Shown here in pieces: positions 17,673 through 26,333 of a DNA stretch of 64,000 bases. The notes below the pieces were generated by a model, which saw nothing but the letters and a program-made list of their open reading frames with translations, was not told the DNA's origin and did no database searches. Position numbers and translations under genes: made by a program. The stretch is from positions 4,908,149 to 4,972,148 of the forward strand of contig NC_015554.1 in the NCBI RefSeq assembly GCF_000213655.1, in the 5' to 3' direction. Each line of letters begins with the position of its first letter. The first letter of the stretch is position 1. This DNA is from Alteromonas naphthalenivorans. Lineage in GTDB: Bacteria; Pseudomonadota; Gammaproteobacteria; Enterobacterales; Alteromonadaceae.

Positions 17673-19415
17673 TTAGTCATCCAAAATACTGCCTTTCACG
17701 CAGTACATGCGTGGGCGGGTGTTGTCGGGCAGGCTGACTTTGCGCTGTGGCCGATTACCATCGGGGACTAGGTAGCCTGCCGCCATCAGTGCTTTGGCAG
17801 CGCGATCTGGGCTTAGGCCTTCGGTGGCTTCACGCCAGCCAGTTGGGTAAAACAGGTAAAGGGTTTGTGGGCCAGTAGTATCAAGCCAGCCCGCGCGTTG
17901 GCGTACTTGGCTGCTGTAACCGGTTTGTTTGGGCGTAAAGCGGCTTTCGCCATGTTGCTCAATAAAACTGCGCACTTGGCGAATGGCTTGTTGATCTTCA
18001 TTGGCGGCTACACCACCGCGAGCAAGTATCCATTGGTTAAGCTGGCTTAAACAGGCGGCTTCGACACTTTGGGTTGGCCAATCGAGTACTTCGGCTTGAA
18101 TGGCTAACAGGCCTGCGCTGGCCAGTAAGGCAAATTTTTCGGCTACTCGACGCACTTGGCCGTCAGCCTCGGATGGTAAGCTGGCTAAAAAACGTTGGCG
18201 TACGTTTTGGAAAACGGGTCGCACCTGCGCGCTGTGCTGCGTTAAATACCGTAACCAGTCCAAGGCCAAACTGCCGTAATGTTGGCGGCTTTGCTGTTTT
18301 AGGTGATCGGCTAAATCGGCGGCGTTCATACCATGACTCTGGTTAAACACGCCTATTTGCGCTCCAGCATCGGCACTGAGATCAATCACGCGCACTTGCT
18401 GCCCCGCTTTTACTCGCTTACCAATACTGGCAAGGTGGCTTTCAAGCGTCACTTCGCCAGTGGATAAAAACACCAAACGCCAACGGGCGGGTAAGCGCAT
18501 TTCACCGTATTTGCCTGCACGGGTTTTACCTTGGCCATTGGCAAGCATATAAGCGACATCGCCCGCCTCCTTGGGGTCAACTTCGCCCATTTCATCGAGC
18601 GCCAGTAAGGCATCGTTATGGGCTAACGCAGTGCCTTCTAAACCGTTGGCCGTGGCACGCCAACTGTGGCGCAGCTGATTAGGCTCGCCCCACACCGATA
18701 ACGCCGGATACAGCGCTGCAGTTTTACCGGTACTACTGGCACCGTAGAGGTGTAAACCAAAACCATCCACCCCACACATATGCAACAAAGGCGCGGCCAG
18801 TGCAGCACAAACGCCAACAATTAATAGCGGGTTATCCAGACAATAACGGCCAACGTGCTGCCGCCAACTGTCGCTACTGCCTTGTTGAATAAAGCCTTCT
18901 ATCGGGTGCATGGTTTGCAGCACCATGCGCGGGTTGTTGCTGTGTTCGCTTGGGTAAAAGGTGAGGCGCGGATGCACATAAGCGTGGTGATGCCAGCCAA
19001 TGCAGTTCACGCTAATGGCCTTTTGCGTGGCCAGTTCGCCCATTTGTTGAATAAACAGCGAGAGCAACTGCCGCGCTTTGACACTGTTGCTTAGCCGCAT
19101 GCCTCGGCTGAGTAGGATTCGGCGGTACTCGCTGCCGTCTCCGGCCAATAGTTCAGCGGGCATAGCCCAGTAGCGATGCCGATTGTCATCGTCTAACCAG
19201 TGCAATAAATAGCCGTAGTTGTCCCCTTGCGGATCGCGGGTGCGAGCAGCAACTTGCAGCCAAGAGCAGATTTTGACTGGGCTATCTTGCCCTGCCGGTT
19301 GCATCACCAGCCAGTTTTGCGCGTTATAGGCAAAACCAGCCGGTAATGTTGGCATGTTGTTATTCACCTCATTGGCAGGTAACGGGTTTGATGCTGATGG
19401 TTTATCCACGGCCAT
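17673..19415 (-). CDS. DUF927 domain ATPase, island replication-type protein
   Basis: About 580 residues with a P-loop ATPase core of the DUF927 type. Walker A G-A-S-S-T-G-K-T is at about 225-232 and Walker B L-L-A-L-D-E-M-G-E at about 270-278. Such proteins are common on plasmids, prophages and P4-like islands, often beside AlpA, and are thought to act in replication. I choose the ATG at 19415 (M-A-V-D-K-P) rather than an upstream TTG; it overlaps the end of the alpA-like gene by 14 bases, so the two are coupled. No primase domain was recognised in the N-terminal part. The exact activity is not known. Confidence 0.75.
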   Translation of the reverse strand: MAVDKPSASNPLPANEVNNNMPTLPAGFAYNAQNWLVMQPAGQDSPVKICSWLQVAARTRDPQGDNYGYLLHWLDDDNRHRYWAMPAELLAGDGSEYRRILLSRGMRLSNSVKARQLLSLFIQQMGELATQKAISVNCIGWHHHAYVHPRLTFYPSEHSNNPRMVLQTMHPIEGFIQQGSSDSWRQHVGRYCLDNPLLIVGVCAALAAPLLHMCGVDGFGLHLYGASSTGKTAALYPALSVWGEPNQLRHSWRATANGLEGTALAHNDALLALDEMGEVDPKEAGDVAYMLANGQGKTRAGKYGEMRLPARWRLVFLSTGEVTLESHLASIGKRVKAGQQVRVIDLSADAGAQIGVFNQSHGMNAADLADHLKQQSRQHYGSLALDWLRYLTQHSAQVRPVFQNVRQRFLASLPSEADGQVRRVAEKFALLASAGLLAIQAEVLDWPTQSVEAACLSQLNQWILARGGVAANEDQQAIRQVRSFIEQHGESRFTPKQTGYSSQVRQRAGWLDTTGPQTLYLFYPTGWREATEGLSPDRAAKALMAAGYLVPDGNRPQRKVSLPDNTRPRMYCVKGSILDD

Positions 19416-19644
19416 AAGCAGCACCGATACGGCGGGTTTCAATCCACTGGTCGATATCGCTTTCTAACCAGCCCACGGCACGCGCACCAATGCGAATGGA
19501 TCGGGGAAATTCACCATTGGCCATCAAGGCATAAATGGTGCTGCGGCCAAAGCCCGTTTTGGCCTTTACCTCGGGCAAGCGCAAAATCCGTTGCTGACGC
19601 GCTGGGTGTGTTGATGTGGTGGATGATTGTGTAGTTGGGTTCAT
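19402..19644 (-). CDS. AlpA family regulator / excisionase-like protein
   Basis: An 80-residue AlpA-type helix-turn-helix protein: L-R-L-P-E-V-K-A-K-T-G-F-G-R-S-T-I-Y is the DNA-binding part, followed by F-P-R-S-I-R-I-G-A-R-A-V-G-W and D-I-D-Q-W-I. AlpA proteins activate integrase genes or act as recombination directionality factors. Start chosen at ATG 19644, which has GAGGAAG at proper distance; a GTG five codons upstream lacks one. It overlaps the DUF927 gene and is the best candidate here for controlling island excision. Confidence 0.85.
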   Translation of the reverse strand: MNPTTQSSTTSTHPARQQRILRLPEVKAKTGFGRSTIYALMANGEFPRSIRIGARAVGWLESDIDQWIETRRIGAAYGRG

Positions 19645-19987
19645 CGTTTGCTTCCTCACTGATCTGTTAAGTTCAGTTAGGAGTTTGCCCCGCTATTATT
19701 AAAGAGTTAAACGGACGCAGTAGGCAGATAAGTACTCAGATCGTGCAGCTTTCTGAGGGTACAAGTAGCTACTTGCCCCAGTTTGTAGATAGTGCCCCAA
19801 ATAATAATTGTTCTGTGGGCAGGGTTGGTGCGTGGCTAAGTGGCGTGAACTAAGGCTTTGCCCAAACTGCCCCAAAAGCCCAAGGGATGAGCGAAGTGTT
19901 AAAACACATGGAGTATGAGGCAAAGCATAAAGTGAAACTAAAACTTCTTTATCTGCTGAAAAATGAAAATATAGTTTCACTGACTCA
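19645..19987. repeat. iteron-like TGCCCC repeats upstream of the AlpA gene
   Basis: 343 bases without a credible gene. The motif TGCCCC(A/G), usually followed by A or preceded by T, recurs in the same orientation at about 19687, 19775, 19794 and 19869. This cluster upstream of an AlpA/DUF927 pair could be a binding array for either protein or a replication origin. A 93-codon frame across it is probably chance. Confidence 0.4.
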
Positions 19988-21238
19988 TTAAACGTTAAAC
20001 GCTGATTGTTTCATGGCTTGCTCCGCTCGGCTGATCCCTAGCCGCTTAGCAACGGTTTGCCATTGCTTAACCGCCATTAATACTTCATCGTAAATTTGCG
20101 TGGCTTGGGTTTGCGAAAGTCTGAAGAAGTCTTTCACATCAAAGGCTAGCTGGTAGTCTAAAGCGTTGTCTGCATCGGTAATATTCAGATGCAGGCCATG
20201 CTTACCCACTATCGGGTTTAAATCATAAGCGGGTGATAACTTCCAGCCATTCTTTGTTAATAAAAACCCATGGTTACGCAGGTGATAATCCGTGTTGGAC
20301 ACCGCAATATTAAACACGATTCGACGCCATAACTGAGCTAAATCGGCTGCGGTTTGTGCACCAGAATTGGAAATAAATTCAGCAATCTCTAAGTAGCTAG
20401 CACCTTGAGATTGTTCACCATCATAGTATTGAAGCTGTGTCATGGCCGATGAAAAATGCAGCCGCTTTTCACCGTCGCGGTCAAACCGTTTGGTTAAAAA
20501 GGTATGGTGCTGTGACGAAAATTGCTTGATCTCACTTGGAAACATGTGAACACCTGCCGCAAGAGCCAATTCATAACAGACCATCTCCCATGCGCCCACG
20601 TCATGGGTATCATTTAGATTGGGAAACTTGGCAATCCACAAGTGGCCTTGTTCATCTGTGACACAAGCCTTGGGCCTTGCACCACCTAATGATGAGCCTG
20701 GAGAAATCAGCATTTTCAACCAGCGGTAATACTCGTCACTGTCGATGTTATCGTCTTTTTCAATCTGCATTGCTGCGTGCTCTAGCTCTCGCAAAGAAGC
20801 CATTGGTGGCGCAGCAAACTCAGAGTTGCCGTCCAAAAAAGCATCCGAGCCTACTCGCTTAAATCGAATCCCCCCCATCCGATAAGAGTCATGTACGCCC
20901 AGCAGGTAATCCAATTCGTTTAATCGACTTGTTGCTCGAATGCCTTTGCGCGCCTCAATCGCCGCACGCCGCTGCATTAAAATACGCCCCCATCTATCAG
21001 GCGATGAATCAAGAAATGCGCGAAAGTTTTTATCGGCTTCATCGTTATAGAGTTCACCGGAGTGAAGCGTTAGGATTGGATCAATTTGCAAGCGATAGGC
21101 TGAGGTTAAAAATGCTTTATCGTAGGCAAAACTAAATACGCCACCTCGGCTTGAATCACTGTGAGCAAGCAGCCCAATTAGCAAAGGCGCTTCAATTGGC
21201 TGCCAGTCGGCATAGACTTCGACGATTTCACGGCTCAT
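19988..21238 (-). CDS. HipA-like serine/threonine kinase toxin, module 1
   Basis: A 416-residue HipA-family kinase. The HipA_C signature G-G-A-R-P-K is at 185-190, in the position of the regulatory serine loop. The catalytic N-T-D-Y-H-L-R-N-H-G is at 315-324 and the metal-binding segment Y-D-L-N-P at 338-342. HipA toxins phosphorylate targets such as glutamyl-tRNA synthetase and are held by HipB. The start overlaps the upstream helix-turn-helix stop by four bases, the normal hipBA coupling. All kinase residues look intact. The substrate of this divergent member is unknown. Confidence 0.87.
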   Translation of the reverse strand: MSREIVEVYADWQPIEAPLLIGLLAHSDSSRGGVFSFAYDKAFLTSAYRLQIDPILTLHSGELYNDEADKNFRAFLDSSPDRWGRILMQRRAAIEARKGIRATSRLNELDYLLGVHDSYRMGGIRFKRVGSDAFLDGNSEFAAPPMASLRELEHAAMQIEKDDNIDSDEYYRWLKMLISPGSSLGGARPKACVTDEQGHLWIAKFPNLNDTHDVGAWEMVCYELALAAGVHMFPSEIKQFSSQHHTFLTKRFDRDGEKRLHFSSAMTQLQYYDGEQSQGASYLEIAEFISNSGAQTAADLAQLWRRIVFNIAVSNTDYHLRNHGFLLTKNGWKLSPAYDLNPIVGKHGLHLNITDADNALDYQLAFDVKDFFRLSQTQATQIYDEVLMAVKQWQTVAKRLGISRAEQAMKQSAFNV

Positions 21239-21540
21239 TTTGAACCTTCCAGCAATTTTATGTTTTGCAGCTTGATACCCACTTCATCATGAGCGGCCAT
21301 TTCTGCAAAGTTGCTTTCCATGCCAAGAACAGCCATCACTTTTAAGTAAGTGCCTATGGCAACGCCCGGATCACCGGCGAAGACTTTATTCACGGTTTTA
21401 TGATCAAAACCAGTACGTTCACACAGTAGCTTTTTTGTAAAACCACGTCGTTTCATCGCCAACAGCAAGTCTTCACCAAAATGCCTCAGGATTTTGCGCT
21501 GCTTTGGAAACAGTACATTGTGTAAGTCACGCTTAGCCAT
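21235..21540 (-). CDS. HipB-like antitoxin/repressor, module 1
   Basis: A 101-residue protein with a helix-turn-helix in the region F-T-K-K-L-L-C-E-R-T-G-F-D-H-K-T-V-N-K-V-F (not the classical Xre spacing but clearly DNA-binding). Start chosen at ATG 21540 (M-A-K-R-D-L-H); a TTG four codons earlier is possible. It precedes the hipA-like kinase with a four-base overlap. The four matching palindromes upstream (21555-21678) are the likely binding sites for autoregulation. Confidence 0.75.
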   Translation of the reverse strand: MAKRDLHNVLFPKQRKILRHFGEDLLLAMKRRGFTKKLLCERTGFDHKTVNKVFAGDPGVAIGTYLKVMAVLGMESNFAEMAAHDEVGIKLQNIKLLEGSK

Positions 21541-21554
21541 ATCACCAACCAAAG

Positions 21555-21678
21555 GGACTATATTCCCACTATTTAACCGTTAATGGGAATATAGTCCAAC
21601 TTTGAATCCCAAGCAACTCCAACAATTTATATGTAGGACTATATTCCTACTTTACTCAATATAATTGGATTTATATCC
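21555..21678. promoter_or_regulatory. four GGA-N6-TCC operators upstream of hip module 1
   Basis: Sites: 21555-21566, 21586-21597, 21636-21647 and 21667-21678. The first two form a larger perfect inverted repeat with 14-base arms. Start-to-start spacing is 31, 50 and 31 bases, about three helical turns within each pair. HipB proteins bind paired palindromes at their promoter, so these are probably its operators (inference). Confidence 0.7.
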
Positions 21679-21748
21679 CACCTTTAGGTTTAGCTTGCGC
21701 GTTGGTCAAGGCGATGAAATGGATCCCTGAATGCCAAAGGTTGCGGAT

Positions 21749-21805
21749 TACACTTTTATGCGCATAAAAATGTATAATTCCACACTTTTCTGCGCGTTAA
21801 AGTGT
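21749..21805. promoter_or_regulatory. two palindromes upstream of the DUF4143 ATPase gene
   Basis: TACACTTTTATGCG continues into CATAAAAATGTA at 21749-21774, a 26-base palindrome with one mismatched pair. A second, ACACTTT...AAAGTGT, spans 21782-21805. A -10-like TATACT at 21815-21820 follows. The arrangement fits a repressor controlling the plus-strand ATPase gene. Confidence 0.55.
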
Positions 21806-21857
21806 AGACTGAGTTATACTACAGGCAGTTAACAGTCTTAATTGGCGGGAAATGACA

Positions 21858-23186
21858 ATGCAGCGCAACTTACTCAACGCCCTAATAGCATGGAAAAATC
21901 AACCGGTGCGCAAGCCATTATTGATCGATGGTGCAAGACAAACAGGTAAAACCTATCTGCTACAAGAGATATTTGGGAACACCTTTGCCAACATCCTTCG
22001 TATCGACTTCCTTGAAAACCCTGCTTACAAAGAAGCGTTCGATGGCTCTCTGTCACCTGACGAGCTAGTAATGAACATTGAGTTGTTAACCAACCAAGCG
22101 TTCAACCCAGAAACCGATCTGCTGATATTAGATGAAATTGGCGAATGTGAACGTGCCGTTACCTCACTAAAGTACTTTGCTGAAAAAGCACCGTCCTATT
22201 TTGTCGCTGCCAGCGGCTCGAATATTGGTTTGCTCAACACCTTCCCTGTGGGCAAGGTAGAACAATACAATTTACGACCACTGACCTTCCAAGAATTTAT
22301 TTACGCATCCAACGAGCAAGCGCTGATCAAAGCGTTTGATAGTCAAGCAAGCACACCGGCAGTACACACCAAATTGATGGACAAACTCACTGACTACTTT
22401 TTTACTGGTGGTATGCCGGAAGCCGTTTCTGCTTGGTATCAGTATAAGGATTCAAGCATTCTAGAGCGTGTTGAAAAAGTCACAAAAATTCATGCCTATT
22501 TAGTGGAAGGTTATCGCCGCGATTTTGGTAAGTACGCGGGCAAGGTCGACGCCACACTGATTGAATCGGTATTTAATAGCATTCCAGCCCAGCTATCACT
22601 TGTCAGCGATGAGTCGGTTAAACGCTTTAAATTTAAGCATGTGCATGAACGTAAATCTCGTTATAGCGATTTTGAAACCGCGATCCATTGGCTTAACTGC
22701 TGCCGCTTAGCTTTGCCAAACTACCCTATTGAAGGATTGCCGAAATCTCCGTTAGCGGCCTATAAAAAAGAAAATATGGTGAAACTGTTTCTGTTTGATG
22801 TGGGCCTGCTTAATCATATGCTCGGCAGCAGTTATAAAGAAATTAAGCAACAAAACTATGATCTCTCTGTTTATAACTACAGAGGCTATGTGGCTGAAAA
22901 CTTTGTGCAACAAGAGCTCACTGCCATTGGCGTTGACCCAAGCTATTCATGGAATGACGCCCGCGCCGAAATCGAATTTATTTTGGCGACCGATGAAGGC
23001 GATATCGTCCCTGTGGAGGTCAAAAGTGGTAAACGTACAAGAGCAAAATCGTTGGCATCCTACGTTGAAAAATGTACTCCAAGTAAAACCTTTAAGTTAA
23101 CGGGTACACAAGGCTCATCCGCATTAGAGCAAACCAATATCGTGATGCCTTTGTATTTCACGCAGTATTTACCACAGAGATGGTAA
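21858..23186 (+). CDS. AAA family ATPase with DUF4143 domain
   Basis: A 442-residue protein with an N-terminal AAA_14 P-loop domain and a C-terminal DUF4143 domain. In a frame starting two codons earlier at 21852, Walker A G-A-R-Q-T-G-K-T is at 27-34 and Walker B D-L-L-I-L-D-E at 89-95. I prefer ATG 21858 because GCGGGA lies eight bases before it. The end contains a nuclease-like E-I-E-F...V-E-V-K-S-G-K, as often in DUF4143. The family is abundant and of unknown function; links to transport or DNA defence have been suggested. It is transcribed against the neighbouring hip modules and has its own palindromic control region. Confidence 0.8.
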   Translation: MQRNLLNALIAWKNQPVRKPLLIDGARQTGKTYLLQEIFGNTFANILRIDFLENPAYKEAFDGSLSPDELVMNIELLTNQAFNPETDLLILDEIGECERAVTSLKYFAEKAPSYFVAASGSNIGLLNTFPVGKVEQYNLRPLTFQEFIYASNEQALIKAFDSQASTPAVHTKLMDKLTDYFFTGGMPEAVSAWYQYKDSSILERVEKVTKIHAYLVEGYRRDFGKYAGKVDATLIESVFNSIPAQLSLVSDESVKRFKFKHVHERKSRYSDFETAIHWLNCCRLALPNYPIEGLPKSPLAAYKKENMVKLFLFDVGLLNHMLGSSYKEIKQQNYDLSVYNYRGYVAENFVQQELTAIGVDPSYSWNDARAEIEFILATDEGDIVPVEVKSGKRTRAKSLASYVEKCTPSKTFKLTGTQGSSALEQTNIVMPLYFTQYLPQRW

Positions 23187-23207
23187 AAGCGCGTTGCTTA
23201 GACCCCG

Positions 23208-23250
23208 AGGTCTACACAAAGTGACTTCATAGGTAACAATTTGTAGACCT
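23208..23250. repeat. inverted repeat downstream of the ATPase gene
   Basis: AGGTCTACA (23208-23216) is perfectly repeated in inverse at 23242-23250 with 25 bases between. It lies between converging genes but lacks a T tract; it may be a weak transcription barrier or a protein site. Confidence 0.35.
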
Positions 23251-23329
23251 TTGGTGGGCTTACAACCTTTCAACCAACCCTCAATCGGTTTTTTGCTAAC
23301 GTCATTTGGCCAGCCTATCGCCTCATCGT

Positions 23330-24448
23330 TTAAAGCAAATCACTCAAGCGATTTAACAGTGCTTTACGGCTATTATTCGCCACAACAAAGCGCTTAAAAC
23401 GTTGTTCAAACGCCGCTTCATCCGCTTTGAACTGATAGGCCTCAAACAGCTGATGCAGATAGCTTGATGCCGCATCGTAACCACTGGCGCAAGTGCGATC
23501 CGCTTGCTCTTGTGCTTGCTGCCAGTAGTGCTCATGTTGATTGTAGATATCCGTCAACGCTTTTTCTTTTTCCGCTTTTTCGATAGCTAATTTTTTTGCG
23601 AGTGCTGCGGCTTGCTCTTGCTGTAATTGACTTTGCGCTTGCTCAATGAAAGGAGAAATGACGGCGGAGGTTAACCAGTATTGATAGATCTCGTCTGTGT
23701 TGACAGGTTCTTTTCGCGTCAGCGCTAAGGCTTGGTGTCGGGTTAGCTGGCCTTGCTCAAACAGCGTGCGTAAAAGCGTGTCTTTCTCTGCTTGCGAGAG
23801 ATTATGGAGCCACGAATCAAACTGAAATTGGGTTTGTTTGGCTAGGTGACTGGGTTGCTCCTTCAGCACCATGGCCAGAGCCTTAACTAATGCTAAGGGA
23901 ATATCATACAGCGCTGCAAACGCCTGCTCCTCTTCACTGAAGTGCTCAAAATCGAATTGAATTAACGGCACTCGCTCAACGTCATCATTAAAATCAAACA
24001 TTTTGAGCCACATAAAGTACACAAGGCGCCAATCCCCTTGCATTAACCCGCTGCGTAACCCAGCTAAATGCTGGAAAAAGTCGTCAGCATGCTCATCGTC
24101 AAAATACTCATCATACTCCTCAAGGGAAAAAATCAGCAACTGCCACTCATCGTTTTCGTGAATATGAAGTCCATCACTTGAAAAGCCAAGTAACGCATCT
24201 GGAAGCGTTCCTGCTGGTAGCTTGATGTATACATCGATTGAGCCCCAATCGGCATAGTAAAAACCGATATCAAAGTATTTTAACATCAGCTCAAAAGGCT
24301 CGGCCTTTAGATCACTGTAGGTGTAATACACCTGAAAGGACGTAGCGCTGATCTCGGCACGGCTTGAAATGGCCCTGAGTGCTTGACGTGCTTTAGCATC
24401 TAAATACCCATCCAGACGCTCAAATTTATAGTATTGATATTCGCTCAC
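23330..24448 (-). CDS. conserved hypothetical protein downstream of hip module 2
   Basis: A 372-residue cytoplasmic protein beginning M-S-E-Y-Q-Y-Y-K-F-E. I have a sense of a conserved uncharacterised family with this N-terminus followed by S-S-R-A-x-I and a Y-x-Y-S-D-L-K segment, but I cannot name it. The first 200 residues look globular and rich in acidic and aromatic residues; residues about 270-320 form a likely coiled coil (A-x-A-L-A-K-K-L-A-I-E-K-A-E-K). It lies 48 bases after the second hipA-like gene on the same strand, so it may be a third member of that operon. No known catalytic motif seen. Confidence 0.6.
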   Translation of the reverse strand: MSEYQYYKFERLDGYLDAKARQALRAISSRAEISATSFQVYYTYSDLKAEPFELMLKYFDIGFYYADWGSIDVYIKLPAGTLPDALLGFSSDGLHIHENDEWQLLIFSLEEYDEYFDDEHADDFFQHLAGLRSGLMQGDWRLVYFMWLKMFDFNDDVERVPLIQFDFEHFSEEEQAFAALYDIPLALVKALAMVLKEQPSHLAKQTQFQFDSWLHNLSQAEKDTLLRTLFEQGQLTRHQALALTRKEPVNTDEIYQYWLTSAVISPFIEQAQSQLQQEQAAALAKKLAIEKAEKEKALTDIYNQHEHYWQQAQEQADRTCASGYDAASSYLHQLFEAYQFKADEAAFEQRFKRFVVANNSRKALLNRLSDLL

Positions 24449-24496
24449 GATGACCTTGCTATCTATTTATTGTGAATTGAAAAGTTTGTTTTACTT

Positions 24497-25846
24497 TCAT
24501 TGAAAAAGCGCTGCATTTTCTTGTTTGCGCTGCTCCAATGTCTTAGCAATCGCAGACACTGTTGTTTTACTGATCTCTAGCTGCGTCGCAAGATAAGCAA
24601 ATTGGCTGATGGCTTCTGCAACTTCTTCAATGACTTGCCTTGCATCATGCCAACTCCCATAGCCCGCACTGGTCGCTAGTTTTTGCATCACCTTAAGCGG
24701 TGGCGCTTTACCATAACCTCCGAACACAGTGGCGTGTTCGTTGAATGGATGTGGGCTGTAAGTCACATCGTAAAAAGGGGCAGGATCCCATTGACCGTCA
24801 TCCGCTTGCAAAAACGCCCAGTTTTTACTGTGGTCGTCTTGATTAGACGACAGCAGATTAAAAATGGCGCGGCGAAATTGCAGTTGTCCAGCCGCTGGCG
24901 ATTTACACAACTGACGGCTGGCTTTAATTAAATCAATGTAATCTAAACTTGGCGTTCGAAAGTCTGCATCCATTAGCCCGCAAGCGCTGTGCATATGCAG
25001 GCGACCTGAACTGCGATTACTGCCTAAATCGGCCTGTTCAGTGACATAATCAAAACGCTTAAGCGCTAACCAGGCAGGCGCACCGCTGGTAGGTGGTGCT
25101 TCAATGAGTTGCCATTGCGGCGGTTGACACTTAGCAAGTTCTGCCATTTGTAAATAAACTGCCTCGCACAAACCTTCTTCATGCCCGAGCGCGAGATTTT
25201 TAGAAGTAAATTTAATCAGCCAAGCCTCATCTCCAAGCTGAGCGAAGGTTCGACAATACTGAGTTTCCCCAGCAGGCATATAAATTTGTGCCTTAGGCCT
25301 TGCCCCACCCGAACTACCTCCGGCGACTAATGCGGCCAACACCTGTTGAGTATGCCCATCTAACTCATCGTGATTATCATCCATATAATCTGACATCGAA
25401 GAATCGAACAGCGTTTGTGCTTCTAAGCCTAACGTCGCTAAATCAATATCCGCGTGCGTGGTGGCTGAAAACTCAGACACCGGAGAAAAAGACAATGCTC
25501 CCATGCCTTTATCACCGACAAAGGCCAGTCTATCCATCGCCGTTAATTGATTAGGTAGGATGCCCTTTTGCCGGAAAATACGATCTTGTAACAGCATGCC
25601 CCAGCCATCGGGTAAACAATCTCCAAATACGCCATGTACACCTTGGTGCGGCGCTTTAGGAGCGACTTGAACTTGCGCGTTCGCATGCAAGGTAAAAGGT
25701 GATAAGTTGCCAAACTGCTGCAAGTAGCTGTCTGCATACTGGAAAAAAACGCCTTGCCGATTCTGCGCCAAGACCCCTACTGCAACCTGCTCACCTGAAC
25801 TTAAGGTGCGAGTCACGGCGAGTTTTTGAATGGGTTTAAAACTCAT
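24497..25846 (-). CDS. HipA-like serine/threonine kinase toxin, module 2
   Basis: A 449-residue HipA-family kinase, only distantly like the one at 19988-21238. G-G-A-R-P-K is at 180-185, the catalytic N-Q-D-D-H-S-K-N-W-A-F at 335-345 and the metal-binding Y-D-V-T-Y-S at 359-364. All key kinase positions are present. Its start overlaps the preceding helix-turn-helix gene by 11 bases. A C-terminal extension of about 60 residues (L-E-I-S-K-T-T-V-S-A-I-A) looks helical. Substrate unknown. Confidence 0.87.
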   Translation of the reverse strand: MSFKPIQKLAVTRTLSSGEQVAVGVLAQNRQGVFFQYADSYLQQFGNLSPFTLHANAQVQVAPKAPHQGVHGVFGDCLPDGWGMLLQDRIFRQKGILPNQLTAMDRLAFVGDKGMGALSFSPVSEFSATTHADIDLATLGLEAQTLFDSSMSDYMDDNHDELDGHTQQVLAALVAGGSSGGARPKAQIYMPAGETQYCRTFAQLGDEAWLIKFTSKNLALGHEEGLCEAVYLQMAELAKCQPPQWQLIEAPPTSGAPAWLALKRFDYVTEQADLGSNRSSGRLHMHSACGLMDADFRTPSLDYIDLIKASRQLCKSPAAGQLQFRRAIFNLLSSNQDDHSKNWAFLQADDGQWDPAPFYDVTYSPHPFNEHATVFGGYGKAPPLKVMQKLATSAGYGSWHDARQVIEEVAEAISQFAYLATQLEISKTTVSAIAKTLEQRKQENAALFQ

Positions 25847-26126
25847 CTTTTAGCACCTCATCAATACTAGAGGGCATAGTGACCCGTTCTTTGCTAGGTT
25901 GTGTGAGTTGATAGAGCCTCTCTAGCGAATCAAGGGTCTGCCATAGCAACAGCAATTGGCGAAATGAAATTTGCCCGGTCAGCTCAAATTTCTTAATGGT
26001 GGCCGCAGGTACGCAGCTTCGCTCAGCAAGCGCCGCTCGTGACAGCTTTGCCTGCTTTCGTAACTCACGTAAATAAGCCGCATAGGCGTGGCTTACATCG
26101 GTATCATCAAGTAAGGTAAATTTCAT
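25836..26126 (-). CDS. HipB-like antitoxin/repressor, module 2
   Basis: About 96 residues with an Xre-type helix-turn-helix: L-R-E-L-R-K-Q-A-K-L-S-R-A-A-L-A-E-R followed by V-P-A-A-T-I-K-K-F-E. The frame is open up to 26177, but the upstream ATGs at 26153 and 26159 fall in the palindrome at 26141-26158, so I choose ATG 26126 (M-K-F-T-L-L-D), which leaves the operator outside the gene. It overlaps the hipA-like gene, as usual for these pairs. Confidence 0.75.
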   Translation of the reverse strand: MKFTLLDDTDVSHAYAAYLRELRKQAKLSRAALAERSCVPAATIKKFELTGQISFRQLLLLWQTLDSLERLYQLTQPSKERVTMPSSIDEVLKDEF

Positions 26127-26140
26127 CCGCAAAGGCCAAA

Positions 26141-26199
26141 TGGATACAGTCATATCCATTATATCGAAATAAAACATAAAGTGGATATTATTGTATCCA
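26141..26199. promoter_or_regulatory. two TGGATA-N6-TATCCA operators of hip module 2
   Basis: Perfect six-base arms at 26141-26158 and 26182-26199, 41 bases apart (about four helical turns), immediately upstream of the HipB-like start. The E. coli HipB operator is TATCC-N8-GGATA; here the half-sites are arranged in reverse with six bases between, yet the same half-site word is used. Confidence 0.75.
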
Positions 26200-26333
26200 T
26201 TATTAAATAAAGTGTTGAAAAAATTACTCGATAAAGCCCTTCAAAACTGCTATGTTTTGCTCTAACAGCAGCATAAAAACGACACTGTTTTTCCATTGCT
26301 AACCACTAAGATTTAGTAAAAGCCATAGGCAAG

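Noticed and set aside
19699..19980. 93-codon frame on the minus strand
   Set aside because: Covers the TGCCCC repeats, has low-complexity composition and no recognisable domain.
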